Below, piece after piece: positions 46,911-55,320 of a stretch of DNA of 64,000 nucleotides. Origin of the DNA: Jilunia laotingensis (GTDB lineage Bacteria; Bacteroidota; Bacteroidia; Bacteroidales; Bacteroidaceae); contig NZ_JACRTF010000001.1 of assembly GCF_014385165.1 (NCBI RefSeq), forward strand, positions 4,588,001 through 4,652,000, in the 5' to 3' direction. How positions within the stretch are numbered: position 1 is the stretch's first letter; each line of letters begins with the position of its first letter. The notes below the pieces were generated by a model. It did not search any database. It was given only the letters and a program-made list of their open reading frames with translations, and had not been told where the DNA came from. The position numbers and the translations under genes were made by a program.

Positions 46911-48008
46911 TCAATTCTTAACCATTCTGAGCATCGTCAACATTTTCTTCTCCGTTTCTTGCCATTCGTCTTCCAAATCGGAAGTAGCAAGCAAACCACC
47001 ACCGGCATATAAGGTCAACTTACCGGTATCTATATTCATACACCTCAAATTTACGTATAAATCCGTCTTTTTGTCGGGAGCAATCATACCAACGAAGCCA
47101 GAATAATAGCAGCGATCATGTCGCTCGTTTTCCAAAATAAATCGGTAAGCGGCCTCTTTTGGCAAACCACAAACGGCAGGTGTAGGATGAAGCAAATCCA
47201 ACAATGTCCCAAGCCTCTTATTGTCAGGCAGAGAGAACTTGAAATCAGTCTTCAAATGGGATAATGCACCGGCATAAGCTGGATAAGGCCCCGACTCAAT
47301 AGGTCGAATTCCAAAAGTCTCCAACTGGTTTCTCACATAAGATGCCACATATTCCTGCTCCTTCCGGTTCTTATCGTCCCACTCTTGAGGGAGCTGACCA
47401 TTCTGTAAAGACTGCGTACCGGCAAGGGCAACCGTGTTCCAATCATCTCCCTCTCCGGAAAGGATAACTTCCGGAGTGCTACCCAACCAGACTCCTGTAT
47501 AAGGAGTATAACAGAGATAGACGTAGGAATGAACATATGTAAGAGAAGCCCTAAAAAATACATCTGCTGGTGAAAAACCGGATTCGATATCAAAGTCTTG
47601 ACTACGAGAGAGTACCAATTTATCAAATCGTTTCTCTTGCAATGCATTTATAAAAACATCAAAGTTGGCAGAATAGTTAGCTGTAGGTGACGTCTGTAAT
47701 TCAGACGAATGCATATCGAGATGCTTATCCCTATCAAACTCTACTTCAACTTCGATATCAGGCTTTATAAGCACAAGCGGACACTGTCTGTTTATCTTGA
47801 AAGGGGCAATCACAAAACCTTCTTTCCCGTTCAACTCTTCTATATCATAGAACAGACGAACGCTCCCTTCCGATTGTATCGCCAAGTTTACCACCGGACT
47901 TCCGGGAAGGTGAAAGATGGCAAATGATATTCCACGTCTTATAAACCCATTTATTTCAGCAAGAAGATCAACGCTGCCCTCACGCAATTTCCGCTCAATA
48001 CCGTTCAT
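46911..48008 (-). CDS. menF: Isochorismate synthase
   Basis: A 365-residue chorismate-binding enzyme starting the menaquinone branch. The catalytic domain spans about 110-360, with KLVLSRSQ, SLTYVHSYVYLCYTP, LAGTQ and the C-terminal ERHDRCYYSGFVG and YAGGGL motifs typical of MenF/EntC. The N-terminal part is short relative to E. coli. It overlaps the stop of the HAD-MenI gene by ATGA (48005-48008), so translation is coupled. Confidence 0.93.
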   Translation of the reverse strand: MNGIERKLREGSVDLLAEINGFIRRGISFAIFHLPGSPVVNLAIQSEGSVRLFYDIEELNGKEGFVIAPFKINRQCPLVLIKPDIEVEVEFDRDKHLDMHSSELQTSPTANYSANFDVFINALQEKRFDKLVLSRSQDFDIESGFSPADVFFRASLTYVHSYVYLCYTPYTGVWLGSTPEVILSGEGDDWNTVALAGTQSLQNGQLPQEWDDKNRKEQEYVASYVRNQLETFGIRPIESGPYPAYAGALSHLKTDFKFSLPDNKRLGTLLDLLHPTPAVCGLPKEAAYRFILENERHDRCYYSGFVGMIAPDKKTDLYVNLRCMNIDTGKLTLYAGGGLLATSDLEDEWQETEKKMLTMLRMVKN

Positions 48009-49237
48009 CCCTTCTTTAAAATGCTATTAACAACCCGTACCGAAGATACCAGTTTTGCAGTAGACGTGAATACGTCTACATTCCACACATGAGAAGAACG
48101 ACCTTTGTGTACGATTGTTCCTACAGCCCGCACCGTATCTCCTTCATGGGCAGAAGATATATGGTTACCACTCACCTGCATACCGACTACAATCTCATCC
48201 GGTTTACATAACATCATCGAGCCCAATCCGGCTACTGTTTCCGCCAATGCCAATGTAGCTCCCCCATGCAAAATTCCAAAAGGTTGCCGGGTGCGTTCAT
48301 CTACGGGCATCGTAGCTTCCACTCTATCTTCAGATGCATATGTATATTGGATGCCAAGATTACCCATTAAAGCATGTCGTGCCCGCTGATTCAATTGTTC
48401 CAGTGGAACTTCTGCAGGACGAATGGCAGCAAGAATAGTCTTCTCTACCGCTTCGGCAACGCCATCTTCATCATTGGATGCAGTAATACGGTCAGCACAT
48501 ACTTTTACGGAATCCTGTGCGTTACCCATAGCAATCCCCAAACCAGCCGATTGAATCATAGAGACGTCACAAACTCCGTCACCAATGGCAATAACTTCTT
48601 CAGGCTTTATTTCCAGTTTTTCAAGTAAAGCTCCTAAAGTATTGGATTTATCAATGGAACAGGGCACAACTTCCAAAAAATAAGGTTCCGAACGGAATAT
48701 ATCAAGAGCGCCGTTCAACCTTCTGCGCCAATGGTCTTCAAGACTGATAAGAGCCTCCTCGTCGTCACTGACCAGCATACACTTACAAGGAGCAAAATCT
48801 ATGGCAATCGAAAATTCGGTTTCCGGTATAATCTTTAGATTATTAAGCAATGCCTCCTGGCGTATATGTTCGTTGTCAGGAGAATTGGTAATGATCATAT
48901 CATCGTGGTAAGTGAAGATATCAAACCCACTTTTACGGGCTTTCTTCTCCAAATAGGGTATCATTTCAGGGTTTATTCTACGCTCGAACAAGATTTCTCC
49001 ATTCTGCGCATTGATTATCTGTCCACCATTATATGACAAGATGTATCCTCCGTAATTTCCCAGTTCCAGTGTTTTGGCAATAGACATGAGGCCATACGTG
49101 GGTCTGCCGGAAGCCAAAACGATTCGCACACCCATTTGTTGTACCTTTAGCAAAGCAGCTAATGTACGTTTACTGATTTCTTTTTCGCTATTAAGCAATG
49201 TCCCGTCTACATCAAGAACTAATAATTTATACTTCAT
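48005..49237 (-). CDS. HAD phosphatase fused to DHNA-CoA thioesterase (MenI-like hotdog)
   Basis: A 410-residue two-domain protein. Residues 1 to about 268 form a Cof-type HAD phosphatase (LDVDGTLLNS with Asp9 and Asp11; GDGVCDVSMI near 220). Residues about 278-410 form a PaaI/YdiI hotdog thioesterase, with QPFGILHGGATLALAETVAG and Glu333 as the expected catalytic residue. The hotdog half releases 1,4-dihydroxy-2-naphthoate from CoA, filling the MenI step after MenB. Such fusions were described in B. fragilis (BF1314) and Porphyromonas (from memory). First gene of the men operon. The HAD substrate in the pathway is unsettled. Confidence 0.9.
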   Translation of the reverse strand: MKYKLLVLDVDGTLLNSEKEISKRTLAALLKVQQMGVRIVLASGRPTYGLMSIAKTLELGNYGGYILSYNGGQIINAQNGEILFERRINPEMIPYLEKKARKSGFDIFTYHDDMIITNSPDNEHIRQEALLNNLKIIPETEFSIAIDFAPCKCMLVSDDEEALISLEDHWRRRLNGALDIFRSEPYFLEVVPCSIDKSNTLGALLEKLEIKPEEVIAIGDGVCDVSMIQSAGLGIAMGNAQDSVKVCADRITASNDEDGVAEAVEKTILAAIRPAEVPLEQLNQRARHALMGNLGIQYTYASEDRVEATMPVDERTRQPFGILHGGATLALAETVAGLGSMMLCKPDEIVVGMQVSGNHISSAHEGDTVRAVGTIVHKGRSSHVWNVDVFTSTAKLVSSVRVVNSILKKG

Positions 49238-49393
49238 GACTTATTGGTTTTGAGATTCTGACAACAAAGGTAGGATTATTAAATTAAAAATTAAATAATG
49301 AGAAATGAAAATTGAACGGGAAAGATAAAAGAAACCAAAAACAAGTTTTCCCAAAACAAGGATACGGATACTTGAAAAGCTTCTACAACAAAA

Positions 49394-49433
49394 AATCACC
49401 TTTACTACAGCAATGACTGTAGCAAAGGCGATT
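49394..49433 (-). terminator. Terminator of the outlying GH92 gene
   Basis: A 17-bp stem with two mismatches (AATCACCTTTACTACAG against CTGTAGCAAAGGCGATT) is followed on the minus strand by TTTTTTGTTG, 55 bases after the GH92 stop. Otherwise the 251-base gap to the men operon has no feature I can name. Confidence 0.75.
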
Positions 49434-49488
49434 CTATAAATCCAAGGCTTTTAAGATAGCCTTATTCTCATATATTAATCATCTGTCT

Positions 49489-51753
49489 TTAATTTATGAC
49501 AGGAGTGTTACCCATTGTCAACTCAAGTGTACCACCATTAACAATATCCTGATGGGTAAAGAAAGGTTTTTCTAAAGGTTTTCCATTCATTGACATTGAC
49601 TGGATGTATTTATTCTCACGACTGTTGTTATGGGCTATGACAGTAAATTTCTTTCCATCCTTCAAATTGACAGTTGCTTTATTGAAAAGAGGACGGCCAA
49701 TAGAATAGACAGGTTTTCCGGGACATACCTGATAGAATCCCATTGTATTAAGGACATACCATGCCGACATCTGTCCACAATCCTCATTACCGGACAGTCC
49801 GTTAGGATCATTAAAATAAAGTGTATTAAGCACGCTGTCAACAAGTTCCTGCGTTTTATAAGGCTGATCAACGTAATTATACATATGGATAACATGATGG
49901 CTCGGTTCATTGCCATGCGCATACTGACCTATCAAACCGGAAATATCGGCAGATGTCATTTCTCCCTCCAATGCCGAATCCGCCGTGAACAGAGAGTCCA
50001 GTTTATTAACGAAACCTTCGCGGCCTCCCATCAACTCAACCAATCCATCTATCTGATGAGGAACAAACCAAGTCCATTGCCAAGCGGTTCCTTCGCAATA
50101 ATCATCGTTACGATGAGTAGAAGAACGTGGATTAAACGGTGTACGCCAATTACCATTGCTGTCCAGTCCACGCATGAAACGAGTAGACGGATCAAAATAG
50201 GTCTTATAGCCTTCGGCAAACTTAGCATATTTTTCATGATTGGCAGCATCGCCCAAGCTTTCGGCAAAAACAGATATGCACCAGTCATTGTATGCATACT
50301 CCAATGCTTTCGCAACCGCCTCATTATCCTTGTCACAAGGGACATAACCTATCTTATTCTTCCAGTATTTAGCCTGTGGCATAAGATGCGGCAGTACTAA
50401 CGGTGGACATTTGATACCGGTAGTATCATATTCCGCAATGCGCAAACAAGCTTTATAGGCTTCGTCCACATCAAAATTACGATAGCCCTTCATATAAGCA
50501 TCAACGATAACGGGAACCGCATGATAACCGATCATCGTACCAGTATAATTCCCGGCTAGCTCCCACATAGGATATACACCGCCTTCACGTTGCTTTTGAA
50601 CCAATGAACGGATAAATGCTTCATTGAGTTCCGGATCGATAATCGTCATCAAAGGATGATAAGCGCGGAAAGTATCCCAAAGAGAAAATACAGTATACAT
50701 TGGTTCTTCAGCTTTCCCCTGATGTGGTTTCAAATCCATGCCGAGATAACGACCATCTACATCCGTAAAGAGATTAGGTTGTACACCGGTATGATATAGG
50801 GCTGTATAGAACATTGTTTTCTGATCTTTATTGTCTGTATCGATATCTATCTTCGATAAATATTGATTCCATGACTTGCGGGCAGCACTGCGTACTCCGT
50901 CAAAGTCCCATTCAGGAATTTCCGCTTCTACATTCTTGCGCGCTCCATCAATATCCACCGCAGAAACTCCGACTTTTACAAATATCTCCTCACCGGCTTT
51001 TGTATTGAAATGCAACAGCACCTTAGCCGTAGGTAGCAACTCGCCTCCTTCGTCAAGAGCCATCGAATCAGTCACCATGGTATACGTAAACGGTTTTGAG
51101 AATTTCGCATAGAAATTAATATATTGGTCGAACGCCCAATATACAGTCTTTTTCCGTCCGCAGATTTCAGTATCACTAATCACTTTCAGTTCCATCTCCT
51201 GGTTTTCCTGGCGTTGTAAACTATAGTCCAAGTCAAGGATAAATCCGGCTTCTGTAGATTCCGGGAAAGTGTAACGATGAATGGCAGCACGTTTTGTCGC
51301 CGTAAGCTCCGCTTTCACGTTGTAACGGTCAAGCAACACAGAATAATATCCCGGTTGGGCAACTTCATTTTTGTGAGAAAACGGAGAAGCATATGCCATC
51401 TGCTGACTCTCCGACCCCATCGAATGGTAATCCTGCTTTCCAACCGTGGGCATCAGTAAAACATCACCGTAGTCACCACATCCGGTTCCATTGAGATGTG
51501 TGTGCGAAAAACCATTAATGGTAGAATCATCATAATAATAACCCGAGCAGGCATCCCATTGATAAATGCGGGTGTCAGGACTGGGTTGTATCATTCCGTT
51601 AGGTACCACTGCGCCCGGATAAGTATGTCCGTGTCCTCCGGTACCGATAAATGGATTCACATAATCTGTGTAATCTTGTGGTGTGGATGACTGGGTACAT
51701 GCAACCGTTCCCAGTATTAAAGTGCATCCGAGAAGTGCAGAAAATAATTTCAT
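49489..51753 (-). CDS. GH92 exo-alpha-mannosidase, outlying member of the glycan regulon
   Basis: A 754-residue lipoprotein (lipobox GTVAC, Cys at about residue 19) with the GH92 hallmarks DYVNPFIGTGGHGHTYPGAV (about 31-50), EGTAWQWTWFVPHQIDGLVE and GNEDCGQMSAWYVLNTMGFY. It is separated from the main glycan locus by the men operon, yet its upstream region has the same bipartite motif and a 33-base block shared with the MFS operon. Combined with the GH92 at 20146, the cell has two alpha-mannosidases, probably of different linkage preference. Confidence 0.92.
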   Translation of the reverse strand: MKLFSALLGCTLILGTVACTQSSTPQDYTDYVNPFIGTGGHGHTYPGAVVPNGMIQPSPDTRIYQWDACSGYYYDDSTINGFSHTHLNGTGCGDYGDVLLMPTVGKQDYHSMGSESQQMAYASPFSHKNEVAQPGYYSVLLDRYNVKAELTATKRAAIHRYTFPESTEAGFILDLDYSLQRQENQEMELKVISDTEICGRKKTVYWAFDQYINFYAKFSKPFTYTMVTDSMALDEGGELLPTAKVLLHFNTKAGEEIFVKVGVSAVDIDGARKNVEAEIPEWDFDGVRSAARKSWNQYLSKIDIDTDNKDQKTMFYTALYHTGVQPNLFTDVDGRYLGMDLKPHQGKAEEPMYTVFSLWDTFRAYHPLMTIIDPELNEAFIRSLVQKQREGGVYPMWELAGNYTGTMIGYHAVPVIVDAYMKGYRNFDVDEAYKACLRIAEYDTTGIKCPPLVLPHLMPQAKYWKNKIGYVPCDKDNEAVAKALEYAYNDWCISVFAESLGDAANHEKYAKFAEGYKTYFDPSTRFMRGLDSNGNWRTPFNPRSSTHRNDDYCEGTAWQWTWFVPHQIDGLVELMGGREGFVNKLDSLFTADSALEGEMTSADISGLIGQYAHGNEPSHHVIHMYNYVDQPYKTQELVDSVLNTLYFNDPNGLSGNEDCGQMSAWYVLNTMGFYQVCPGKPVYSIGRPLFNKATVNLKDGKKFTVIAHNNSRENKYIQSMSMNGKPLEKPFFTHQDIVNGGTLELTMGNTPVIN

Positions 51754-51823
51754 AAGCGTTTGTTATTTGAAATGTTCCAATACATATTAGTTCTAAAGAA
51801 GACAAAAGTGTGACCTCTGAATA

Positions 51824-51852
51824 TAATACAACCGAAACAAAAAAAACACTAA
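51824..51852 (-). promoter_or_regulatory. Candidate ECF-sigma promoter of the outlying GH92 gene
   Basis: Minus strand TTAGTGT (51852-51846), 15 bp, TGTATTA (51830-51824), 70 bases before the start. The surrounding 18-mer ATATAATACAACCGAAAC (51821-51838) is identical at 24835-24852. Confidence 0.75.
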
Positions 51853-51891
51853 CGCCACGGTACACAAAAGTAGCAGAAAAATGGCAATAAG

Positions 51892-52257
51892 CTATTTATC
51901 TTTGAGATGCGCCTGTAGATAATGTTGTAAAATGAGAGCATGATTATGCAACGGTTCTTTGGAAGCATACAACAAAGTAACAGTTTTCTGCCCGGATATC
52001 CGATCCATAAATGCTGCTACTGCCGGAGAATTTTCCAACTCTTTCTCATATAATGCTGCGAATTCATTCCAATGCCCGACAAAATCTTCATGAAACCATT
52101 TCCTCAGTTCAGGCGAGGGAGTGATATCTTTCTCCCAAGAATCGTATTTCAAATACTCTTTTTTCATTCCACGTGGCCAAAGGCGATCCACAAGGACACG
52201 ATAACCATCCGTAGCAGACGGATCTTCATAGACTCTTTTTATTTTAACAACTGTCAT
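51892..52257 (-). CDS. DUF488 family protein
   Basis: A 121-residue DUF488 protein starting MTVVKIKRVYEDPSA. The longer frame to 52296 adds no family residues. Conserved landmarks are GYRVLVDRLWPRGMKKE, the WFHEDF motif and LLYASKEPLHNHA. The family is widespread, with no settled biochemical function. No operon partner. Confidence 0.85.
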   Translation of the reverse strand: MTVVKIKRVYEDPSATDGYRVLVDRLWPRGMKKEYLKYDSWEKDITPSPELRKWFHEDFVGHWNEFAALYEKELENSPAVAAFMDRISGQKTVTLLYASKEPLHNHALILQHYLQAHLKDK

Positions 52258-52658
52258 AAGCTTATTACTTAATACATAATCAGAGAACCGGCACACAACG
52301 GAATAGTTCTCAGTTATAACAAATAAAAGGGTAGTTTTTAATTACCGGCTGATTCATTTTGACACATTGTTTTTCTAATATGAAATAAACAGCGTTATTC
52401 TGGCCAACGATAAGTACCAGCAGAAAAAACGCAGTGTAGGGCAATTTGAATTATTCATTTTGTCACAATAATGATAAAATGGACTACTGTACGCACAGAT
52501 TAGTTCAAATTCTCTTTCCACATAATAGATAATATAGACCTGCTATTCGCAATATATCACTTACAAAAGCTTCGCAAGATGAGACGAAATAGAATAATAA
52601 CAAGAAGAAAAGGATGCCTTTTCCGTTAAATTTCACTTCGATTTATTGGTTATTGATA

Positions 52659-52790
52659 TTTCATCTGCTAGAAATAGTTACTTTATCTGTTGATTATTAA
52701 TATTTCATATGTTGGAAATGGTACTTTCATCTGATGAAAATGGTAGTTTGATCCACCAACCAAGGTTATTTTATATGTTTTTGAGCTATA
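52659..52790. repeat. Array of six 22-bp tandem repeats, second site
   Basis: Contiguous degenerate units start at 52659, 52681, 52703, 52725, 52747 and 52769. The best-kept are TTTCATATGTTGGAAATGGT and TTTCATCTGATGAAAATGGT. Period and core (TTCATC-G-TGA) agree with the array at 11840. The rest of the 765-base gap 52258-53022 shows no gene or other element that I can support. Confidence 0.7.
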
Positions 52791-53022
52791 TTTTTCCCTT
52801 TTCAACACCCAAAGCCACCTTCTTAGTTGCTATTTAGGGAATTTCATAAAGATGATTGGTCAGTAATAAAAGAGAAACGGAAACATATTGTCAGTAAAAC
52901 AGAAGTTTTACTATGATTATTCACATCAACAGACCTATCTCTCCTGAAATCAAATAAGGTTCTACTTTCCCGATAACGAGCGAAAGCAAAACCTTATGAC
53001 TTATGAAAAACAAACAAAAAAG

Positions 53023-53110
53023 CGGAGAGAACGAGATTCGAACTCGTGATACCCTTTAGGGGTATACACGCTTTCCAGGCGTGCCTCTTCAACCACTCGA
53101 GCACCTCTCC
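53023..53110 (-). tRNA. tRNA-Ser (anticodon GGA)
   Basis: The minus strand from 53110 gives acceptor GGAGAGG, anticodon loop CTGGAAA with GGA at 53076-53074, a long variable arm and T-loop AGTTCGAATCT, then a 3' arm closing the acceptor stem and discriminator G. Its 3' end reads GCGGAGAGAACGAG on the + strand and so does not match the 13-bp att core of the nearby element. Confidence 0.95.
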
Positions 53111-53317
53111 TTTTTACTTCAGGAAAACTTCCACAATTCAATGACAATATTCACTATTTAAACTTGCAAATCGCTTTCCGGGGTGCAAATATAGATAAAA
53201 TGACTATGCCATCCAAAATAAATTATAAAAATTGAAAGACAATATTTCCTTCACTGCCAAAGAATAGCTAGTAAATATCTCTTAAACTACAAATTACTGA
53301 AAGAAAAAATGTATTAA

Positions 53318-53431
53318 AAGGCAAAACCGGAGATACGCACCGATACACTCAAAAGCGTAGCCACCGATGCAGACACAACCATAGCAAGTGGAGTGGGTTC
53401 TCTTTTCGGGAGTGAAAAGCTGAAAGAATGA
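53318..53431 (+). pseudogene. Relic of a MobV-type mobilization gene
   Basis: The frame reads KAKPEIRTDTLKSVATDADT followed by TIASGVGSLFGSEKLKE and a stop at 53429. It aligns with residues around 265-300 of the relaxase at 60654 (KAEIRTDKLKKTATN, AIASGVGSLFGSGKLKE). Upstream stops and the abrupt end show that this is a fragment. It lies outside the present element's left att, so it comes from an earlier insertion at the same place. Confidence 0.8.
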
Positions 53432-53662
53432 GCCGTTTATGGAATCGCGTATGCCGTTCTGGAAGAAGGGCGTGGGCAACATAAGGTTTATTGTTTTGGA
53501 ATTTCAAAAGACAATGGTGTGTTGCCATCAAAATCAGAACAGAAGTTGTATAATATTGCAGTCATTGATTTGGACGGGATTGGCCACAGCAACATGTATA
53601 AAAACGGAACATCGGAACAGCACGGCAGGATGAATCAATACGTTTATGATTTCATAAAATAA
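53432..53662 (+). pseudogene. C-terminal fragment of an unrecognised protein
   Basis: Directly after the mob relic stop and in the same frame, 76 codons read AVYGIAYAVLEEGRGQHK, then VYCFGISKDNGVLPSKSEQ, ending YVYDFIK at 53662. The composition is protein-like and no start codon is suitably placed, so it looks like the tail of a lost gene joined to the relic. I do not recognise the family. Confidence 0.45.
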
Positions 53663-53725
53663 TTGGAAATGGTAAAAACACCCGAGCGATTCTACATTGT
53701 TCGGTGGTTTTCTTAAATAAAACAA

Positions 53726-53765
53726 AACGCCCAACTTTACATTCTTGGATGTAAAATTGGGCGTT
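53726..53765. terminator. 17-bp hairpin upstream of the element's left end
   Basis: AACGCCCAACTTTACAT and ATGTAAAATTGGGCGTT pair with one mismatch around a 6-base loop. It follows the fragment that stops at 53662 and ends 33 bases before the att core. Confidence 0.55.
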
Positions 53766-53798
53766 AACTCTATAAAATATTGATTTTCAATACTTATT

Positions 53799-53811
53799 GC
53801 GGAGAGACAGG
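53799..53811 (+). other. att core at the left end of the NBU2-like element
   Basis: GCGGAGAGACAGG is the reverse complement of a tRNA-Ser 3' end (CCTGTCTCTCCGC). Sequence to its right is element DNA rather than a tRNA body, so this is the end where the tRNA was not restored. Confidence 0.8.
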
Positions 53812-53872
53812 CTCTCGAACCTATACATTCAAGAAATATCATAAAATTGCAAATTACTGATAATCACACACA

Positions 53873-53949
53873 ATTTGGAATACATAGTAAATCTAAATCT
53901 TTCTGAATATCTTTTGCTATTCCAAATATTGGGTGTATATTTGGGTGTA
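53873..53949. promoter_or_regulatory. Repeats in front of the integrase gene (possible integrase arm sites)
   Basis: ATTTGGAATA (53873-53882) and TATTCCAAAT (53918-53927) are inverted copies. TTGGGTGTA occurs directly repeated at 53929 and 53941, with CACCCAAT inverted just before the start codon at 53971. Placement between att and int suits arm-type binding or self-regulation. Confidence 0.45.
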
Positions 53950-53970
53950 GAATTTCAAACGCACCCAATT

Positions 53971-55254
53971 ATGAATATCAAACGAAACATCATTTTTGCA
54001 TTGGAAAGCCGGAAAAAGAACGGTGTGCCAATTGTGGAGAATGTCCCCATCCGTATGCGCGTCATATACGCAAGCCAGCGCATTGAGTTTACAACGGGTT
54101 ACCGCATCGATGTAGCCAAATGGGATTCCGACAAGCAGCGAGTAAAGAACGGGTGTACCAACAAATTAAAGCAAAGTGCATCTGAAATCAATGCCGATCT
54201 GCTGAAATACTATGCCGAAATTCAAAATGTGTTCAAGGAGTTTGAGGTACAGGAAACCATGCCAACTACCCAACAACTAAAGGATGCATTCAACCTGCGG
54301 ATGAAGAATGCCAACGAAGAACAGCAGGAAGAAGCACAGATAAGTTTTTGGGAGGTGTTCGATGAATTTGTAAAAGAATGCGGCAATCAGAATAACTGGA
54401 CTGAATCCACATACGAAAAGTTTGCAGCCGTTAAAAATCACCTCAAGGAGTTCAAGGAAGATGTGACCTTTGAATATTTCGATGAGTTCGGATTGAACGA
54501 GTATATCAATTTCCTGCGTGACAAAAAAGACATGAGAAACAGTACCATCGGTAAACAAATGGGATTCCTCAAATGGTTCCTGCGATGGAGCTTCAAGAAA
54601 GACTATCACCAGAATATAGCATACGATACGTTCAAACCGAAATTGAAAACCACCCCCAAGAAGGTAATCTTCCTGACATGGGAAGAGTTGAACAGACTAA
54701 AAGACTATCAGATACCCAAAGACAAACAGTATCTGGAACGTGTCCGGGATGTTTTCCTGTTCTGTTGCTTTACCAGTCTGCGTTATTCAGATGTTCGTAA
54801 CCTAAAGAGAAGTGATGTCAAGTCCGACCATATAGAAGTCACCACCGTTAAAACGGCAGATAGTCTGAGTATTGAACTGAACAAGTACAGTAAAGCCATA
54901 CTTGAAAAATACAAGGACATCCATTTTGAAAACCACATGGCATTGCCTGTTATCAGCAATCAGAAAATGAATGATTATCTGAAAGAACTGGGAGAACTGG
55001 CAGAAATTAACGAACCTATACGTGAAACCTACTACAAAGGAAATGAACGTATAGATGAAGTTACACCGAAATACGCATTACTCAGCACACATGCAGGAAG
55101 AAGGACATTCATCTGTAATGCACTGGCTCTCGGTATTCCTGCACAGGTTGTAATGAAATGGACAGGGCACAGTGATTATAAAGCCATGAAGCCTTACATT
55201 GACATAGCAGACGATATTAAGGCCAATGCAATGAACAAGTTTAACCAACTCTAA
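53971..55254 (+). CDS. intN2: Tyrosine recombinase integrase, IntN2-like
   Basis: A 427-residue site-specific integrase starting MNIKRNIIFALESRKKNG. A frame extending upstream to 53875 lacks family features. It has an arm-type N-terminal domain, a SAM-like core-binding domain (about 120-220) and a catalytic domain with Arg271 (SLRYSD), His374 and Arg377 (HAGR), His400 (TGHSDYK) and the nucleophile Tyr409. It inserts and excises the element at tRNA-Ser 3' ends and lies directly inside the left att. The symbol is by similarity to NBU2. Confidence 0.92.
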   Translation: MNIKRNIIFALESRKKNGVPIVENVPIRMRVIYASQRIEFTTGYRIDVAKWDSDKQRVKNGCTNKLKQSASEINADLLKYYAEIQNVFKEFEVQETMPTTQQLKDAFNLRMKNANEEQQEEAQISFWEVFDEFVKECGNQNNWTESTYEKFAAVKNHLKEFKEDVTFEYFDEFGLNEYINFLRDKKDMRNSTIGKQMGFLKWFLRWSFKKDYHQNIAYDTFKPKLKTTPKKVIFLTWEELNRLKDYQIPKDKQYLERVRDVFLFCCFTSLRYSDVRNLKRSDVKSDHIEVTTVKTADSLSIELNKYSKAILEKYKDIHFENHMALPVISNQKMNDYLKELGELAEINEPIRETYYKGNERIDEVTPKYALLSTHAGRRTFICNALALGIPAQVVMKWTGHSDYKAMKPYIDIADDIKANAMNKFNQL

Positions 55255-55320
55255 AAGTATCAGTCAGTTTCACAGATTATCCATTATTAGAGTTATCTTT
55301 GTTAAGTAATAGTTAGTGAT

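Noticed and set aside
49630..50400. A 256-codon open frame opposite the GH92 gene
   Set aside because: It lies wholly within a clearly homologous GH92 coding region on the other strand and has no recognisable protein features.
53023..53035. 3' end of tRNA-Ser(GGA) as the target of the NBU2-like element
   Set aside because: It reads GCGGAGAGAACGA and differs from the 13-bp core from the tenth base on; the core at 53799 matches tRNA-Ser(UGA) type ends instead.
53439..53633. A 64-codon open frame starting MESRMPFWKKG
   Set aside because: The overlapping frame 53432-53662 has protein-like composition and continues the mob relic frame, so the ATG-started frame is a chance reading.
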